A stretch of 64,000 nt of DNA from an uncultured Ruminococcus sp. (GCA_910584195.1 CAJTYV010000007.1:78146-142145), one strand, 5' to 3'; shown: positions 49,737-59,278, numbered from the stretch's first letter. Translations and numbers: made by a program. The notes: generated from the sequence alone by a model not told the origin.

Positions 49737-50045
49737 AAATTAATCCTCCTCATAATATCTTGTAAAAACTCGCAAATACTCACGAAATCACAGTTTTTCA
49801 AATTCACAAATATAAGACAAGAGCTAAATTATGGATAATTCAATGCATAAGATGCAGAAAAAAGCGGATTTTGGGTATAAGGAACAAGGCGTCGTATGAA
49901 ATTATTTTTCAAAGGCCTTGATGCAAACCCATTCCGTTACGGCAGCTAACCTCCTATGTCCAACGGGATCATCCGTCCTACGGAGTCCCAACTTCCTTCG
50001 TACTGCCTATCCATAACCGGGCGTCAGCGCAGCTCCTAAACGAGG
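49737..50045. other. Non-coding stretch
   Basis: About 310 nt with no recognisable gene or strong structure; it bridges the endolysin fragment and the IS256 fragment. Confidence 0.5.
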
Positions 50046-50559
50046 TCATGACAACCTGACAGGACTTTGTGAAGCTATAACTTCTATTTTTCCTAAGACG
50101 AAAAATCAACTTTGTATTGTTCATCAGATCCGCAACAGCTGCAAATTTGTGCCATACAAGGATCGTAAGACAGTCTGTGCAGATTTGAAGAAAATCTATG
50201 GTGCAGTGAATCTGGAAGATGCAGAATATGCTTTGGAAGAATTCCGTGAAAAGTGGAATGGGAAATATCCAAACATCCTGAAATCCTGGGACAAAAACTG
50301 GGCTGAACTGACAACTTTCTTTGAATATCCGCAGGAGATCCGACGGATAATATATACGACTAATGCCGTGGAAGGTTATCACAGAATGGTGCGGAAATTT
50401 ACCAAATCCAAGTCTATTTTCTCCACAGATGATTCGATCCGAAAGGTCATTTATCTGAGCGTTTCTGAGATCTCAAAGAAGTGGAATATGCCTGTCCGGG
50501 ATTGTGGAATGGCTTATCCGCAATTTATGATTTACTTCGAGGATCGCTTTGCAGCCTGA
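50046..50559 (+). pseudogene. IS256-family (mutator) transposase, C-terminal half
   Basis: The frame reads HDNLTGLCEAITSIFPKTK, then QLCIVHQIRNSCKFVPYKDR, ALEEFREKWNGKYP and IRRIIYTTNAVEGYHRMVRK. This is the DDE core end of IS256-type transposases, with the catalytic Glu in TNAVEG. The N-terminal half, including the first catalytic Asp, is gone. The junction is at about 50045. The ORF closes with FAA-stop, as in intact copies. Confidence 0.9.
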
Positions 50560-51052
50560 CGGCTGTTGGGGACTCTGTCCCCAAACCCCTGAGGTTTATC
50601 CGCTCGGAGATATCCGATGGAAGATATGAAAAACAGCAGCTCGTTTGCTGCTGTCTTCCATCGTTTTATCTCACAGCCTGCGGCGAGTCGCTCCTCAGCG
50701 TTGCTCTCTTTGGCTGCATTTTTAGTTTTGTCATTTTTTGGTGGTTTATGCGGTTACACAGTTTATTTTTCAGAACCTGGGGCTGTGAACATAACAACTA
50801 CTCTTGCAAATATCTCATCTGTCATTTCACCTGATAATGTAATTTATTCTGCTATAACAGGGCTAATTAAATGGAATACCAATGACACGGAATTGAACCA
50901 TCTTATACGCAAAACAGGCAGATACCTCATTTGAAAGTATCTGCCTGTTCTGTTTCATAGTCCGCTGTATAGGTCTTTACATAATAGTTGTTGAAAAACT
51001 TCTATATTAGTACCGACCTAAAAACTGAGGGTGCTGTTTTTTTGCTATGATT
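50560..51052. other. Region after the IS256 fragment
   Basis: The remaining IS end GGGGACTCTGTCCCCAAACC (50569-50588) is visible. An open frame at 50617-50934 has a hydrophobic stretch (SALLSLAAFLVLSFFGGLCG) but no ribosome binding site in a good place and low support. A strong hairpin closes the region. Confidence 0.45.
50913..50949 (+). terminator. Rho-independent terminator
   Basis: Perfect 13-bp stem AACAGGCAGATAC/GTATCTGCCTGTT with an 11-nt loop, followed by CTGTTTC. Confidence 0.75.
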
Positions 51053-51217
51053 TCAGAAAAGTGTGTTTATAGTGGTAATGGAATTCATAATAGCTGTTTC
51101 TTCCATTTTCCTGATTTCCTCAGGAGAATATTCTTTTTTGAGTTTCTTTCCGCACTCAAGGCACTTCTTTATAGATGAATCATAGACTTTTTTGCATTTT
51201 TCACAATACTTCTGCAT
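51053..51217 (-). CDS. Small zinc-ribbon protein
   Basis: 54 residues beginning MQKYCEKCKKVYDSSIKKCL, followed by ECGKKLKKEYSPEEI. The four Cys form two CxxC knuckles (CEKC and CLEC), a zinc ribbon, and the rest is a charged helix. GAGGTGAG lies 4-10 nt upstream of the ATG. No partner is evident. Confidence 0.65.
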   Translation of the reverse strand: MQKYCEKCKKVYDSSIKKCLECGKKLKKEYSPEEIRKMEETAIMNSITTINTLF

Positions 51218-51293
51218 AATCTCACCTCATAATAAAAATGATGTTTTGTAGGACTTGTGATGTGGATAACCGACAATGCATATGTCAGTATCC

Positions 51294-51311
51294 GGTTATT
51301 GATCCGACAAT
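51294..51311. repeat. 18-bp repeat flanking the ISAs1 element, copy 1
   Basis: GGTTATTGATCCGACAAT; a second copy is at 52840-52857 on the other side of the insertion sequence. Confidence 0.7.
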
Positions 51312-51375
51312 CAATATATTTATTATACCATATCTTTATAAAATGTCAAGAGGTAAGCATTACCAATCACGCAAA

Positions 51376-52656
51376 TCAATTTTGCCCAATCACACTTAAA
51401 ATTGACGAGGAATCAATTAAACAATCTAACATAATTTTAGAGATAGCCTTGTTAGATTTGGTTTTTGACTTAAAAAGTCTGATGAGATTAATAGCAGCTT
51501 TACGAAACATATTGAGATGCTGTTGAAGAGCTTTATCTTCTATCAAGCACCAATCTTCTTCAAAATGCACGTCAAGAAGCCAGTGCATCGATTCTACAGC
51601 CCATTCCATACGAGCGTGATGAAGCAGCTGTTCCGGTGACATTGGACGACTTGAAATATAATAATGCCACTCATTGGACTTTTCTTTTTTTGTTTCAAAT
51701 TCAGTATGAACAGCTCCGATACAGAAAAGATTTTTCCATTCTTGCTTTTGCTCAAGCCATTCGATTTCAGAACTAACATAGGCTGTTCTTGTTTCAATTC
51801 TTCCGTAATTCTTTTCAGTTTTTGATATACATTCCATTGTATTCTTAATCATTTCATCCTTTATAAAATCTTCTATATCTTTCTTCAGATTAGGATGATT
51901 ATCTTTCACGCACAGCAGATAGTCAGCCTCTTTTTTGATTATTATTTCTGCTGTTTCTTTCTGACAATTCAAAGCATCTGCAACTACAATATGACCTATG
52001 ATATTCAGTAGACTTCCTCGGAAACTAAAGTACAGCCGTATGACTAAAGATTTTGTCATATGGCAAGGCAGACGACGAAAGCATACTGTCGTATGGTGAG
52101 GAGGATAACGCCGCCATATGGCAAAAGATTTGACAGACGGTGTGCGTTAGTTTCCGAGGAGGTCTAGTGTTTTCAGCAATTCCTGCACTGCCGGAATTTC
52201 ATTACTTTTATCATCTGTACTCCTCTGTGCCAGCGTCAGTCCAAGTTCAGAAATCTGAGCGCTTATGATATGAAGAGGGCTTTCAATTTTTTCTATTCTG
52301 TTTGTAGAGCATATTGTTTTTCCATCAAGAGAAATTGTCAGATCCTTAGCATTTTCGGGCATAAACGAATACACCCAATTTGCAAAGCATTGATTGAGCG
52401 TTTCTGTTTTTATCATTTTCAATATACACAAAATCCAATAATAGCATGGCACATGATTGATTCCGAATTTCTCCTTTAAAAATTCGCTTACTTTATCATT
52501 TGATGCCCATTGGTGTATTTGACTAACATTTTTTAGTCCGCACATACTTCCAAGTATCGCTATTGTGATCACTTCTGGTATCCTGCAAAAATATCTGTTG
52601 TATTCTTCCGCTGTTTCTACTTCTTCAAAGTATTCAGTTATTCCGTTTTTTTTCAT
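51376..52656 (-). pseudogene. ISAs1 transposase, split by a MITE
   Basis: The N-terminal part (52656-52161, MKKNGITEYFEEVETAEEYN, through DLTISLDGKTIC) carries the first catalytic Asp in SLDGK. The C-terminal part (52014-51376) contains IIGHIVVADALNCQKETAEI, a second Asp in VADAL, and MSPEQLLHHARMEWAVESMH with the Glu. Between them the 146-bp MITE adds a stop (TAA, after LDLLGN). Without it the frame would give a transposase of about 370 residues. Confidence 0.9.
52015..52160. mobile_element. MITE in the ISAs1 transposase
   Basis: 146 bp with terminal inverted repeats TCCTCGGAAACTAA (52015-52028) and TTAGTTTCCGAGGA (52147-52160). It contains the shared core GAAAGCATACTGTCGTATGG (52077-52096, the complement of the 44649 and 62729 cores). 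Confidence 0.75.
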
Positions 52657-52742
52657 AATTTTATTATATAATATCCTGTCAAGTTTTGAAAATTGATTTG
52701 CGTGATTACCAATGTCAGATGCATATTGAAAGCAGGTAATTA

Positions 52743-52811
52743 ACCGTTCACGCTCAAAAAAATGCCTTTCAACTGAAAAGTATTGAAATTATTCAATGAC
52801 TGTGATATGAT
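52743..52811 (+). promoter_or_regulatory. Lanthipeptide promoter with LytTR-type direct repeats
   Basis: The promoter is TTGAAA (52783-52788), 17 nt, TATGAT (52806-52811). Upstream, ACCGTTCAC (52743-52751) and GCCTTTCAA (52764-52772) are spaced 21 bp apart start to start, two helical turns, as LytTR dimers require. The second copy is degenerate. Confidence 0.65.
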
Positions 52812-52839
52812 AGACAATGTTGAAGGAGACGAGTGAAAA

Positions 52840-52857
52840 GGTTATTGATCCGACAAT
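52840..52857. repeat. 18-bp repeat flanking the ISAs1 element, copy 2
   Basis: The same 18 bp as at 51294-51311. This copy lies in the leader of the lanthipeptide operon. Confidence 0.7.
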
Positions 52858-52954
52858 ACTGATTCCCCGATGCTTCAATATTTATCGGCACAGGCTGCCC
52901 GGGAAAATATACTATCTGATGCTGATGTCAAAGATCATATGGAGGTAAAAAGAA

Positions 52955-53191
52955 ATGAAAGAAATGAAGAAATCTATCATTAATGAAACTGTTGGTACTC
53001 TTGCTGCTGAGCTTGAGGCACAGGAACTTGGTGAGGTAAACGGCGGTGCAACACCTGTTTCAGCTGCTGTCGTATCAGCTGCAACTGCTGTATCTGCACT
53101 CAGTGCTAACGTAACAGGAAGACTGTCTGATAAGAGAAACTGCGGTGCATACTGGACAGTTTCTTATGAGTGCTGGTTCTGGGCTTGCTAA
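52955..53191 (+). CDS. lanA: Class II lanthipeptide precursor
   Basis: A 78-residue precursor. The leader MKEMKKSIINETVGTLAAEL continues to ELGEVNGG, a double-glycine cleavage site for the C39 exporter. The 46- to 47-residue core is Ala/Val/Ser/Thr rich (ATPVSAAVVSAATAVSALSA), then RLSDKRNCGAYWTVSYECWF with WAC at the end. Three Cys and many Ser/Thr allow up to three (methyl)lanthionine rings. The TVSYEC element resembles the TxTxEC ring of mersacidin that contacts lipid II. AGGAGGT-like GGAGGT lies 10 nt upstream. Confidence 0.93.
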   Translation: MKEMKKSIINETVGTLAAELEAQELGEVNGGATPVSAAVVSAATAVSALSANVTGRLSDKRNCGAYWTVSYECWFWAC

Positions 53192-53224
53192 TAGTCCTGA
53201 AACATAGTTTTCAGTAGTAATAAT

Positions 53225-53253
53225 GGGGTAAGCTTTTTAATTTAGCTTACTCC
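53225..53253 (+). terminator. Attenuating hairpin between lanA and lanM
   Basis: Stem GGGGTAAGCT/AGCTTACTCC around TTTTTAATTT with TTTAT after it. It is a partial terminator that would make precursor mRNA more abundant than lanM mRNA. Confidence 0.65.
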
Positions 53254-53345
53254 TTTATGCTATTATTCTGCCTGAACAATGCTGAATCTTCTGATCGGGA
53301 TTTACTGGCACAAACTGATATAACTGATAACGGAGGTCATTTAAA

Positions 53346-56300
53346 GTGACAAGTAATATTGATAGAAAGAAACAGGTCGATTTCTGGGTATCGCTTTTCA
53401 ATGTAGGCGACGGTAACTGTACAGTTGAAGAAACAGAAAGGGTGCTCAAGGAAGTCTCAGGAATAAGTTTCGATGATTGTATCGAGGAATACTGCAGCGA
53501 ACAGGAAGTTATGTATAACCCTGATTATGAGGAATATGATGAACTCACAGCCTGTTTTCAGCGAATCAGAAACAGCAAACAGTACAGGTGGATATACTTC
53601 TACTATGGCATAATCTCTGAGTATTACAGCAAGATGACTGAGATTCTCGACTGCGGCAGAGATCTGATTGCCAACAGGGAAGCTTTCATGACCATTATGA
53701 CAGGTCATATAGCCGATATGCTTAATGAAGTGGCTTATCGTTCACTGATTGTTGAGGTGAATTACGTTAAGTCATCCGGAAAACTGGTTGGTGATACTCC
53801 CGAAGAGAGAGCAGAGTATTTTTCAGATACCATGCTCAGAGACAGGGAATATGTCGCTTCCGTTATGGCAGATTATCCCGAAATGGTTCGTCTTTTCCAT
53901 ATCAGGATAAAAAGTGCCCTCAGTTTCTTCCGCAAGATTATTAACGATACCTCTGCGAATCTCAGAAGTATCGAAACTGAGATAAACGGCGGCGAAAAGC
54001 TTGGCAGACTGCTGGGAGTTATGACGGGTTCAGGCGATACACATAACGGCGGTCAGAGCGTTGCAAGGCTGATTTTTGAAAACGAGAAAATCATTATCTA
54101 CAAGCCACATTCACTTGCTATTGATCTCGCATACAACAGTGTAATGGAAAAAGTCAGCGATTTTTCTGAAAGTCTAGGATACGGAAGATTTTACCTGACC
54201 AAGTGCTTTACCGCAGGAGACAGCGGCTGGACGGAATTTATCCGCAGCAGCTCTGAACCTGAGTCAGTTGAGGAGATACAGAATTACCACAAAAAGCTGG
54301 GTATCCTGAGCTGTGTACTGTATATCCTTTCAGCCGGAGATATGCACAGTGAAAACATAATCGCCCTGAAAGAAAGCCCTGTAATAATTGACCTTGAAAC
54401 TGTCATTCAGCCTAGAACCGTTATTGGCGGAAACGATGTGGAGCAGAATGTCAGGGATAAGATAATCAATTCTGTAAAGGGAACACTGGTTTTTCCTACT
54501 CACATAATCAATAACCGCAATGGAAAGTCCGTTGATCTGGGCGGGATAGGCAATGTGGAGGAGCAGGATTCGGCTTTTGACAGCAATTTCATCGCCTCAA
54601 TCGAGACAGACGACGTAAAGCTTGAAAAACGTCCAGGCAAGGTTGCACTGAACTCCAACGTTCTTACAAAGGACAACAAGAGGATTAATGCTGCCGATTA
54701 TTATTCCGAGCTGTGTACAGGTTTCAGCCAGATGTACCGCTATATACTGGAAAACCGCAGCAGTTTCTGTAAACTGCTCTGTGACAGTTTTCGTGATTGT
54801 CCTGTCAGAGTGCTTTACAGATCGACATGGATATATGGTCAGCTCCTTGATATAAGTTATCACCCTGATCTGCTTGGAAATCCTGTTGACAGACTGATAT
54901 GCCTGCATCGTATGGGTCTGGGCGAAAGTGACAGAACAATGGCTGCAAAAGAAATTGAGTCAATGAGAAACGGTGATATCCCGCTTTTCCAGATAAGTTC
55001 CGAAAATAATGGAACTGAGCTTACAGAGAATGAGCTGTATTCACTCTCTCCGCTGGATAACATTTGCGAGAAACTGCGTTCAATGGATGAGACAGACCTC
55101 AGACGTCAGCTTATGGTGATAAAGAGCTGTTTCGCTATTATTTCTGACAATCATACGGATTTCCGCTATGTTCCCGAAGCGTCAGTGAAATTCGGTGAGG
55201 ATAATGACAGAGAGATTATTTCAATGCTCTGCCAAAAGCTGTTCGCTAATGCGATAGGCGGTAAAAGAGACGGCAAGGATTGCTTTACATGGCTTGGCTG
55301 TATGGAAAACGACTTTGGCATCATCGAGTGTCAGGACATTGGCGACAGCCTTTACTACGGCAGAAGCGGTATCGCCTTTGCTCTTTATTGTGCTTACATC
55401 TATACAGGCGATGAGGAGTATCTCAGAAAAGCTGACACCGTAATGGAGCTTGTGTATGCAGGACTGGAAACGGAAAATCTCAGCTACACATCATTGGGCG
55501 CTTATGATGGTATCGCAGGAATACTGTTCCTGATGGTCTTCTGCCGTGAAAAATTCAGCAGGACGGAAAGAGACGAATATATAAAGAGGCTCCTTAACCA
55601 CATCTCAGAAAACTGTGAGAATATGGAGAAAAAGGATATTCTCGGCGGCGCTGCAGGCATCCTGAAGGTTCTTACATATATCTGTGGTACTGTGTCAGAC
55701 GAGGAGATAAGGAACAAGGCAATTGATATTCTCAGGAAAGCAGCTCCCTGTTTATCCGAAAGGATAAGCTCTGCCGAAAGTGAGCAGAAACATTTCGTTG
55801 GTTATGCACATGGTGATGCAGGTATTATTTCCGCACTTGTCGGCAGCAGAGAATATGCAGTTTTACCTGAGATAGAAAGTCTGGCGGAAACTTCTCTGGA
55901 GTTTCAGAACAGAGCATATTCAGAAAAGGCAAACAACTGGAGCAGGCTTGCTGAGGAGCCTGAACATTTCAATTACGGCTGGTGTCACGGTGCTCCCGGA
56001 GTGCTGCTTTCAAGAGTGGGGCTGTTCCGCAGCGATATCAGAAGTGCCGCTGTTATGAATGATCTGGAAAACTCACTCAAAGCTGTAAAGGAGCAGTGCT
56101 TTGGCAAAAACTATTGTCTTTGCCATGGCGATGTCGGAAATCTGCTGATTCTCAGAGCCGCAGCACAGGCGACAGCTGATACTGAGCTTGCTGCTGAGAC
56201 AGAGGCTAATCTGAACATTGCTCTGAAAGAAAAAATCATTCCTGCCTGCACTGAAGGAAGACTCCTTGGCGGCTATGATGACAACGGACTTTTCTGTGGC

Positions 56301-56381
56301 ATCGCAGGTCTGATTTATGCGATATGCAAATTCAGGTGCTATGATCAGATACCTGATATACTGGAACTGAGAGGGGAATAA
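53346..56381 (+). CDS. lanM: Class II lanthipeptide synthetase LanM
   Basis: A 1011-residue bifunctional enzyme. The N-terminal 570 residues are the dehydratase (kinase-like), with GSGDTHNGGQSVARLIF, IIIYKPHSLAID, and GDMHSENIIALKESPVIIDL. The C-terminal part is the LanC-like cyclase, with zinc ligands in YGWCHGAPG and YCLCHGDVGN. It phosphorylates and eliminates Ser/Thr and then adds Cys. The GTG start at 53346 has GGAGGT 7 nt upstream. Its size matches the family (about 1000). It acts on the precursor encoded before it. Confidence 0.96.
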   Translation: MTSNIDRKKQVDFWVSLFNVGDGNCTVEETERVLKEVSGISFDDCIEEYCSEQEVMYNPDYEEYDELTACFQRIRNSKQYRWIYFYYGIISEYYSKMTEILDCGRDLIANREAFMTIMTGHIADMLNEVAYRSLIVEVNYVKSSGKLVGDTPEERAEYFSDTMLRDREYVASVMADYPEMVRLFHIRIKSALSFFRKIINDTSANLRSIETEINGGEKLGRLLGVMTGSGDTHNGGQSVARLIFENEKIIIYKPHSLAIDLAYNSVMEKVSDFSESLGYGRFYLTKCFTAGDSGWTEFIRSSSEPESVEEIQNYHKKLGILSCVLYILSAGDMHSENIIALKESPVIIDLETVIQPRTVIGGNDVEQNVRDKIINSVKGTLVFPTHIINNRNGKSVDLGGIGNVEEQDSAFDSNFIASIETDDVKLEKRPGKVALNSNVLTKDNKRINAADYYSELCTGFSQMYRYILENRSSFCKLLCDSFRDCPVRVLYRSTWIYGQLLDISYHPDLLGNPVDRLICLHRMGLGESDRTMAAKEIESMRNGDIPLFQISSENNGTELTENELYSLSPLDNICEKLRSMDETDLRRQLMVIKSCFAIISDNHTDFRYVPEASVKFGEDNDREIISMLCQKLFANAIGGKRDGKDCFTWLGCMENDFGIIECQDIGDSLYYGRSGIAFALYCAYIYTGDEEYLRKADTVMELVYAGLETENLSYTSLGAYDGIAGILFLMVFCREKFSRTERDEYIKRLLNHISENCENMEKKDILGGAAGILKVLTYICGTVSDEEIRNKAIDILRKAAPCLSERISSAESEQKHFVGYAHGDAGIISALVGSREYAVLPEIESLAETSLEFQNRAYSEKANNWSRLAEEPEHFNYGWCHGAPGVLLSRVGLFRSDIRSAAVMNDLENSLKAVKEQCFGKNYCLCHGDVGNLLILRAAAQATADTELAAETEANLNIALKEKIIPACTEGRLLGGYDDNGLFCGIAGLIYAICKFRCYDQIPDILELRGE

Positions 56382-56382
56382 T

Positions 56383-57135
56383 ATGAAAGTGCTTGTTTTT
56401 GCAGGCAGTCCACGTCCTGAAAAGTCGGTTTCGCTGGAGGCTGCAAGGCGTTTGCTCGGAAGATTTGCCGAGATTACGGGAGAAGAGCCGGAGACAGAGA
56501 TAATAACAGAGAAAAATGCAGGTATAGATAGCTGCCGTGGCTGTATGAGCTGTTTTCGCAGCGGTATCTGTCCTTTGGAAACCCGTGACAGTATGGCTGA
56601 GCTTAAAAAGAAAATGCTGAATGCAGATATGATAGTTTTCGCAACACCGATTTATGCAGCAAATGTGTCGGTTTTCATGAATGTGCTGTTCCAGCGATTT
56701 TCAGGCTGGCTGCATCTGATGCCGCTTATAAGCAGAAAGGCTGTGCTTGTGACTTCGTCTTGCGGAAACGGCATAGGAATGGTAAACAGCTATATGAGAA
56801 ACATCGTCTGGGGAATGGGTATGAGGATAGCATCCGTACTCAATGTCATTGCAAGGGAGAAAAACGAGCTTGACAGCGAATACAACGCTGACATAACAGA
56901 GAAAAGTGCAAAGCTGCTGAGTATTTGTTTCAGTGAAAATACTGCACCCGAACTGTTCAACAACGGTCTGGAGAAGTATTTCAGTTCACTGAAAGAGCAG
57001 ATGTTACAGTCCGAAACTGAGAACCGCTATGAATATGAGTATTGGGAAAAATCGGGACTGTTCGGCTGCGACAGCTTTGCAGAGGCGGAAGAACTGGTCA
57101 GCAAAAGTCAAATGGCAAGGATTCTGGAGGTCTGA
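56383..57135 (+). CDS. Flavodoxin-fold NAD(P)H-dependent reductase in the lanthipeptide operon
   Basis: A 250-residue protein of the NADPH-dependent FMN reductase (multimeric flavodoxin) type. FMN loop VLVFAGSPRPEKSVSLEAAR comes first, then SCRGCMSCFRSGICPL (a Cys-rich segment), VFATPIYAANVSVFMNVLFQ and SSCGNGIGMV. It lies 1 nt after lanM and overlaps nothing else. In the operon it may reduce dehydroamino acids to D-amino acids (a LanJ-like role) or manage thiol redox state; neither is shown. Known LanJ types are not flavodoxins of this kind. Confidence 0.85.
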   Translation: MKVLVFAGSPRPEKSVSLEAARRLLGRFAEITGEEPETEIITEKNAGIDSCRGCMSCFRSGICPLETRDSMAELKKKMLNADMIVFATPIYAANVSVFMNVLFQRFSGWLHLMPLISRKAVLVTSSCGNGIGMVNSYMRNIVWGMGMRIASVLNVIAREKNELDSEYNADITEKSAKLLSICFSENTAPELFNNGLEKYFSSLKEQMLQSETENRYEYEYWEKSGLFGCDSFAEAEELVSKSQMARILEV

Positions 57136-57137
57136 AT

Positions 57138-59258
57138 TTGAAAAAAATAAGGTTGGCAGCTCAGTCACAGCAGACTGAATGTGGATTATGCTGTGCAAAA
57201 ATGATACTTGCTCACTTCGGACGGCGGATTTCCATGACTGATTTCAGGGAAAAATACCCTGTGGGCAGAAACGGGCTTTCTCTGCTTGAGCTGAGCGATG
57301 TGCTGCAGGACAACGGCATGAAGACAAAGGGCGTAAGGATATCTGCTGAGAAAGTACTGAAACAGAACGAACCATGCATACTTTTCTGGGAAAATCGACA
57401 CTACGTCGTGTTTGAGCGAATCAGCAGCGGAAAAACCATGATAATCGACCCTGCTGTCGGAAGGCAGAAAATCACTGCTGCGGAATTTATGGAAAAGTAT
57501 TCCGGCTGTGCTTTGTACTCCATTCCGGGAGAGGATTTTCAGAAAGTAAACAGTGAGCGGAAGTATATCAAGATGTTCCTTCCGATTATTTTCGAGAACA
57601 AGCTGCGTTATCTGATAATGGCAATATGCTCGCTGATGGTGTATCTGCTTTCACTGCTGTCGCCTGAGATAATGCGGAGGCTGGTGGATTCAGTAGTAGT
57701 AGGGGATGACAAGTTAAGGTTTTTCATAAAGGTGTTCATTGGTTTCACAGCGATGACCATTGTCATAACCTATCTGCAGAATATCCTGCTCATAAAGCTG
57801 AGGCTGTACATTGAGAAAATGATTCTGCGTAATGCTTTTGGAGACCTTCTGGATGTCACCTACAATTATTTTGAATCCCGAAACAATATGGACATTATCT
57901 ACACGCTAAGAAGTGCGGCGACTCTGAAAGAAATGTTTGCAAATCAGGTAGTCAACGGCGTTATTCAGATAGGTGCGGTAATCTTCTACACCTTTTACTT
58001 TATGCATTATAATATTATAATAGGCACGGTAACATTTCTGATATTTTTGGCGAACTTGGTGTTCGTAGCTGCAACGAATCCGGCTGTTATCGACAGCAGC
58101 AAGAACTTCATAAGCGAGGAGAGCAATGTTCAGGGTATCTATATGGAGACGGTGCAGTCTATGCTGAATGTCAAGATGACATCATCTGAGAGTGAGATTT
58201 TTTCCAACTGGGAAAATAAATTCGCCCTCTATCAGAAAAAGCTGTACAATTCCGAAAAGATAGGCAATTATGTGAATATTGTTTCAGATATATTCAAGCT
58301 CGTTTCGCCTCTGATAATACTGCTGTTTTCCGTTCATCTGGTAATAAAGGGAGATATGACACTGGGTACTGCACTTTCACTGTATACGGTGAGCGGTATA
58401 TATTTTGGTCTGGTGGACTCTGTGTTTAACACCTACTGGAGTTATGCTAAATGCACAGTGTATATGGAAAGGCTTGCGGATATTTCAGCCAGCGAAAAGG
58501 AAAAATGTACACAGGTGGAGCTTGATAAGCATAATGCTGAAGGAAATATCGAGCTGAGAAACGTCTCGTTCAGATACGGAAGCTCAGGTGAAAATGCCCT
58601 TACGGATATAAGTCTTTCCATAAAAAAGGGCGAAAAGGTGGCATTTGTCGGACGCTCGGGCAGCGGCAAAAGTACACTTGCCAAAATAATTATCGGGCTG
58701 TATTCATTCAGCGGAAACGTCCTTTACGACGGCGTGGATACCTCTGAGATAGATATGAGGGATCTGCGAAAGCAGTTTGGTATAGTTCCGCAGAACGTAA
58801 GACTTTTCAACAAGAGTATCTATGACAATATCGTACTGAACCGCAGCAATATCAGTATGGAAAAGGTGAAGGAATGTGCTGAGGTAGTCAATATCCACAG
58901 TGAGATTGAAAAGATGCCGATGAAGTACGAAACTATAGTCTCTGACGCAGGAGACAATCTCTCAGGCGGACAGTGTCAGAGGATAATTCTGGCAAGGGCT
59001 CTTATTAACGATCCGAAGATTATTGTTTTTGACGAGGCAACAAGTTCGCTTGATAATCTCAATGAGATGCGGCTGACCAAATACCTGAAAAGTCAGGGCT
59101 GCACATCAATAGTTGTCGCACACAGACTGTCGACTATAGTAAACTGCGACAGGATATATGTCCTTGACAAAGGACACATAGTTGAATCAGGGACACATGA
59201 TGAGCTTCTTGCCAGAAACGGCGAGTACGCAAGGCTCTACGGGTGCATGGTCTCATAG
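57138..59258 (+). CDS. lanT: Peptidase-containing ABC exporter (LanT)
   Basis: A 706-residue bacteriocin exporter. The N-terminal C39 peptidase has QSQQTECGLCCAKMILAHFG (catalytic Cys) and ENRHYVVFERIS (His) with DPAVGRQK (Asp). Six transmembrane helices follow (about 160-450), then the ATPase: Walker A GRSGSGKSTLAKI, Q-loop GIVPQNVRLF, signature LSGGQCQRI and Walker B IIVFDEATSSLD. It cleaves after the NGG leader and exports the peptide. The TTG start at 57138 has GGAGG 7 nt upstream. Confidence 0.95.
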   Translation: MKKIRLAAQSQQTECGLCCAKMILAHFGRRISMTDFREKYPVGRNGLSLLELSDVLQDNGMKTKGVRISAEKVLKQNEPCILFWENRHYVVFERISSGKTMIIDPAVGRQKITAAEFMEKYSGCALYSIPGEDFQKVNSERKYIKMFLPIIFENKLRYLIMAICSLMVYLLSLLSPEIMRRLVDSVVVGDDKLRFFIKVFIGFTAMTIVITYLQNILLIKLRLYIEKMILRNAFGDLLDVTYNYFESRNNMDIIYTLRSAATLKEMFANQVVNGVIQIGAVIFYTFYFMHYNIIIGTVTFLIFLANLVFVAATNPAVIDSSKNFISEESNVQGIYMETVQSMLNVKMTSSESEIFSNWENKFALYQKKLYNSEKIGNYVNIVSDIFKLVSPLIILLFSVHLVIKGDMTLGTALSLYTVSGIYFGLVDSVFNTYWSYAKCTVYMERLADISASEKEKCTQVELDKHNAEGNIELRNVSFRYGSSGENALTDISLSIKKGEKVAFVGRSGSGKSTLAKIIIGLYSFSGNVLYDGVDTSEIDMRDLRKQFGIVPQNVRLFNKSIYDNIVLNRSNISMEKVKECAEVVNIHSEIEKMPMKYETIVSDAGDNLSGGQCQRIILARALINDPKIIVFDEATSSLDNLNEMRLTKYLKSQGCTSIVVAHRLSTIVNCDRIYVLDKGHIVESGTHDELLARNGEYARLYGCMVS

Positions 59259-59278
59259 TGAATACCGGAGGTTAATTT

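Larger units (their letters stand above)
51365..52707 (-). mobile_element. ISAs1-family insertion sequence (interrupted)
   Basis: A 1343-bp element bounded by the 19-bp terminal inverted repeat AATCACGCAAATCAATTTT (51365-51383 and complement at 52689-52707). It carries one transposase gene, broken by a 146-bp MITE. No clear target duplication is seen. Confidence 0.8.

Noticed and set aside
50617..50934. 105-codon plus-strand frame with a hydrophobic segment
   Set aside because: The start overlaps IS256 end sequence, there is no well-placed ribosome binding site, and the composition after the hydrophobic segment is not distinctive.
52870..52983. 37-codon frame MLQYLSAQAARENILSDADV overlapping the start of lanA
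   Set aside because: It has no ribosome binding site and its end is lanA in another frame. It could be a leader peptide, but the support is weak.
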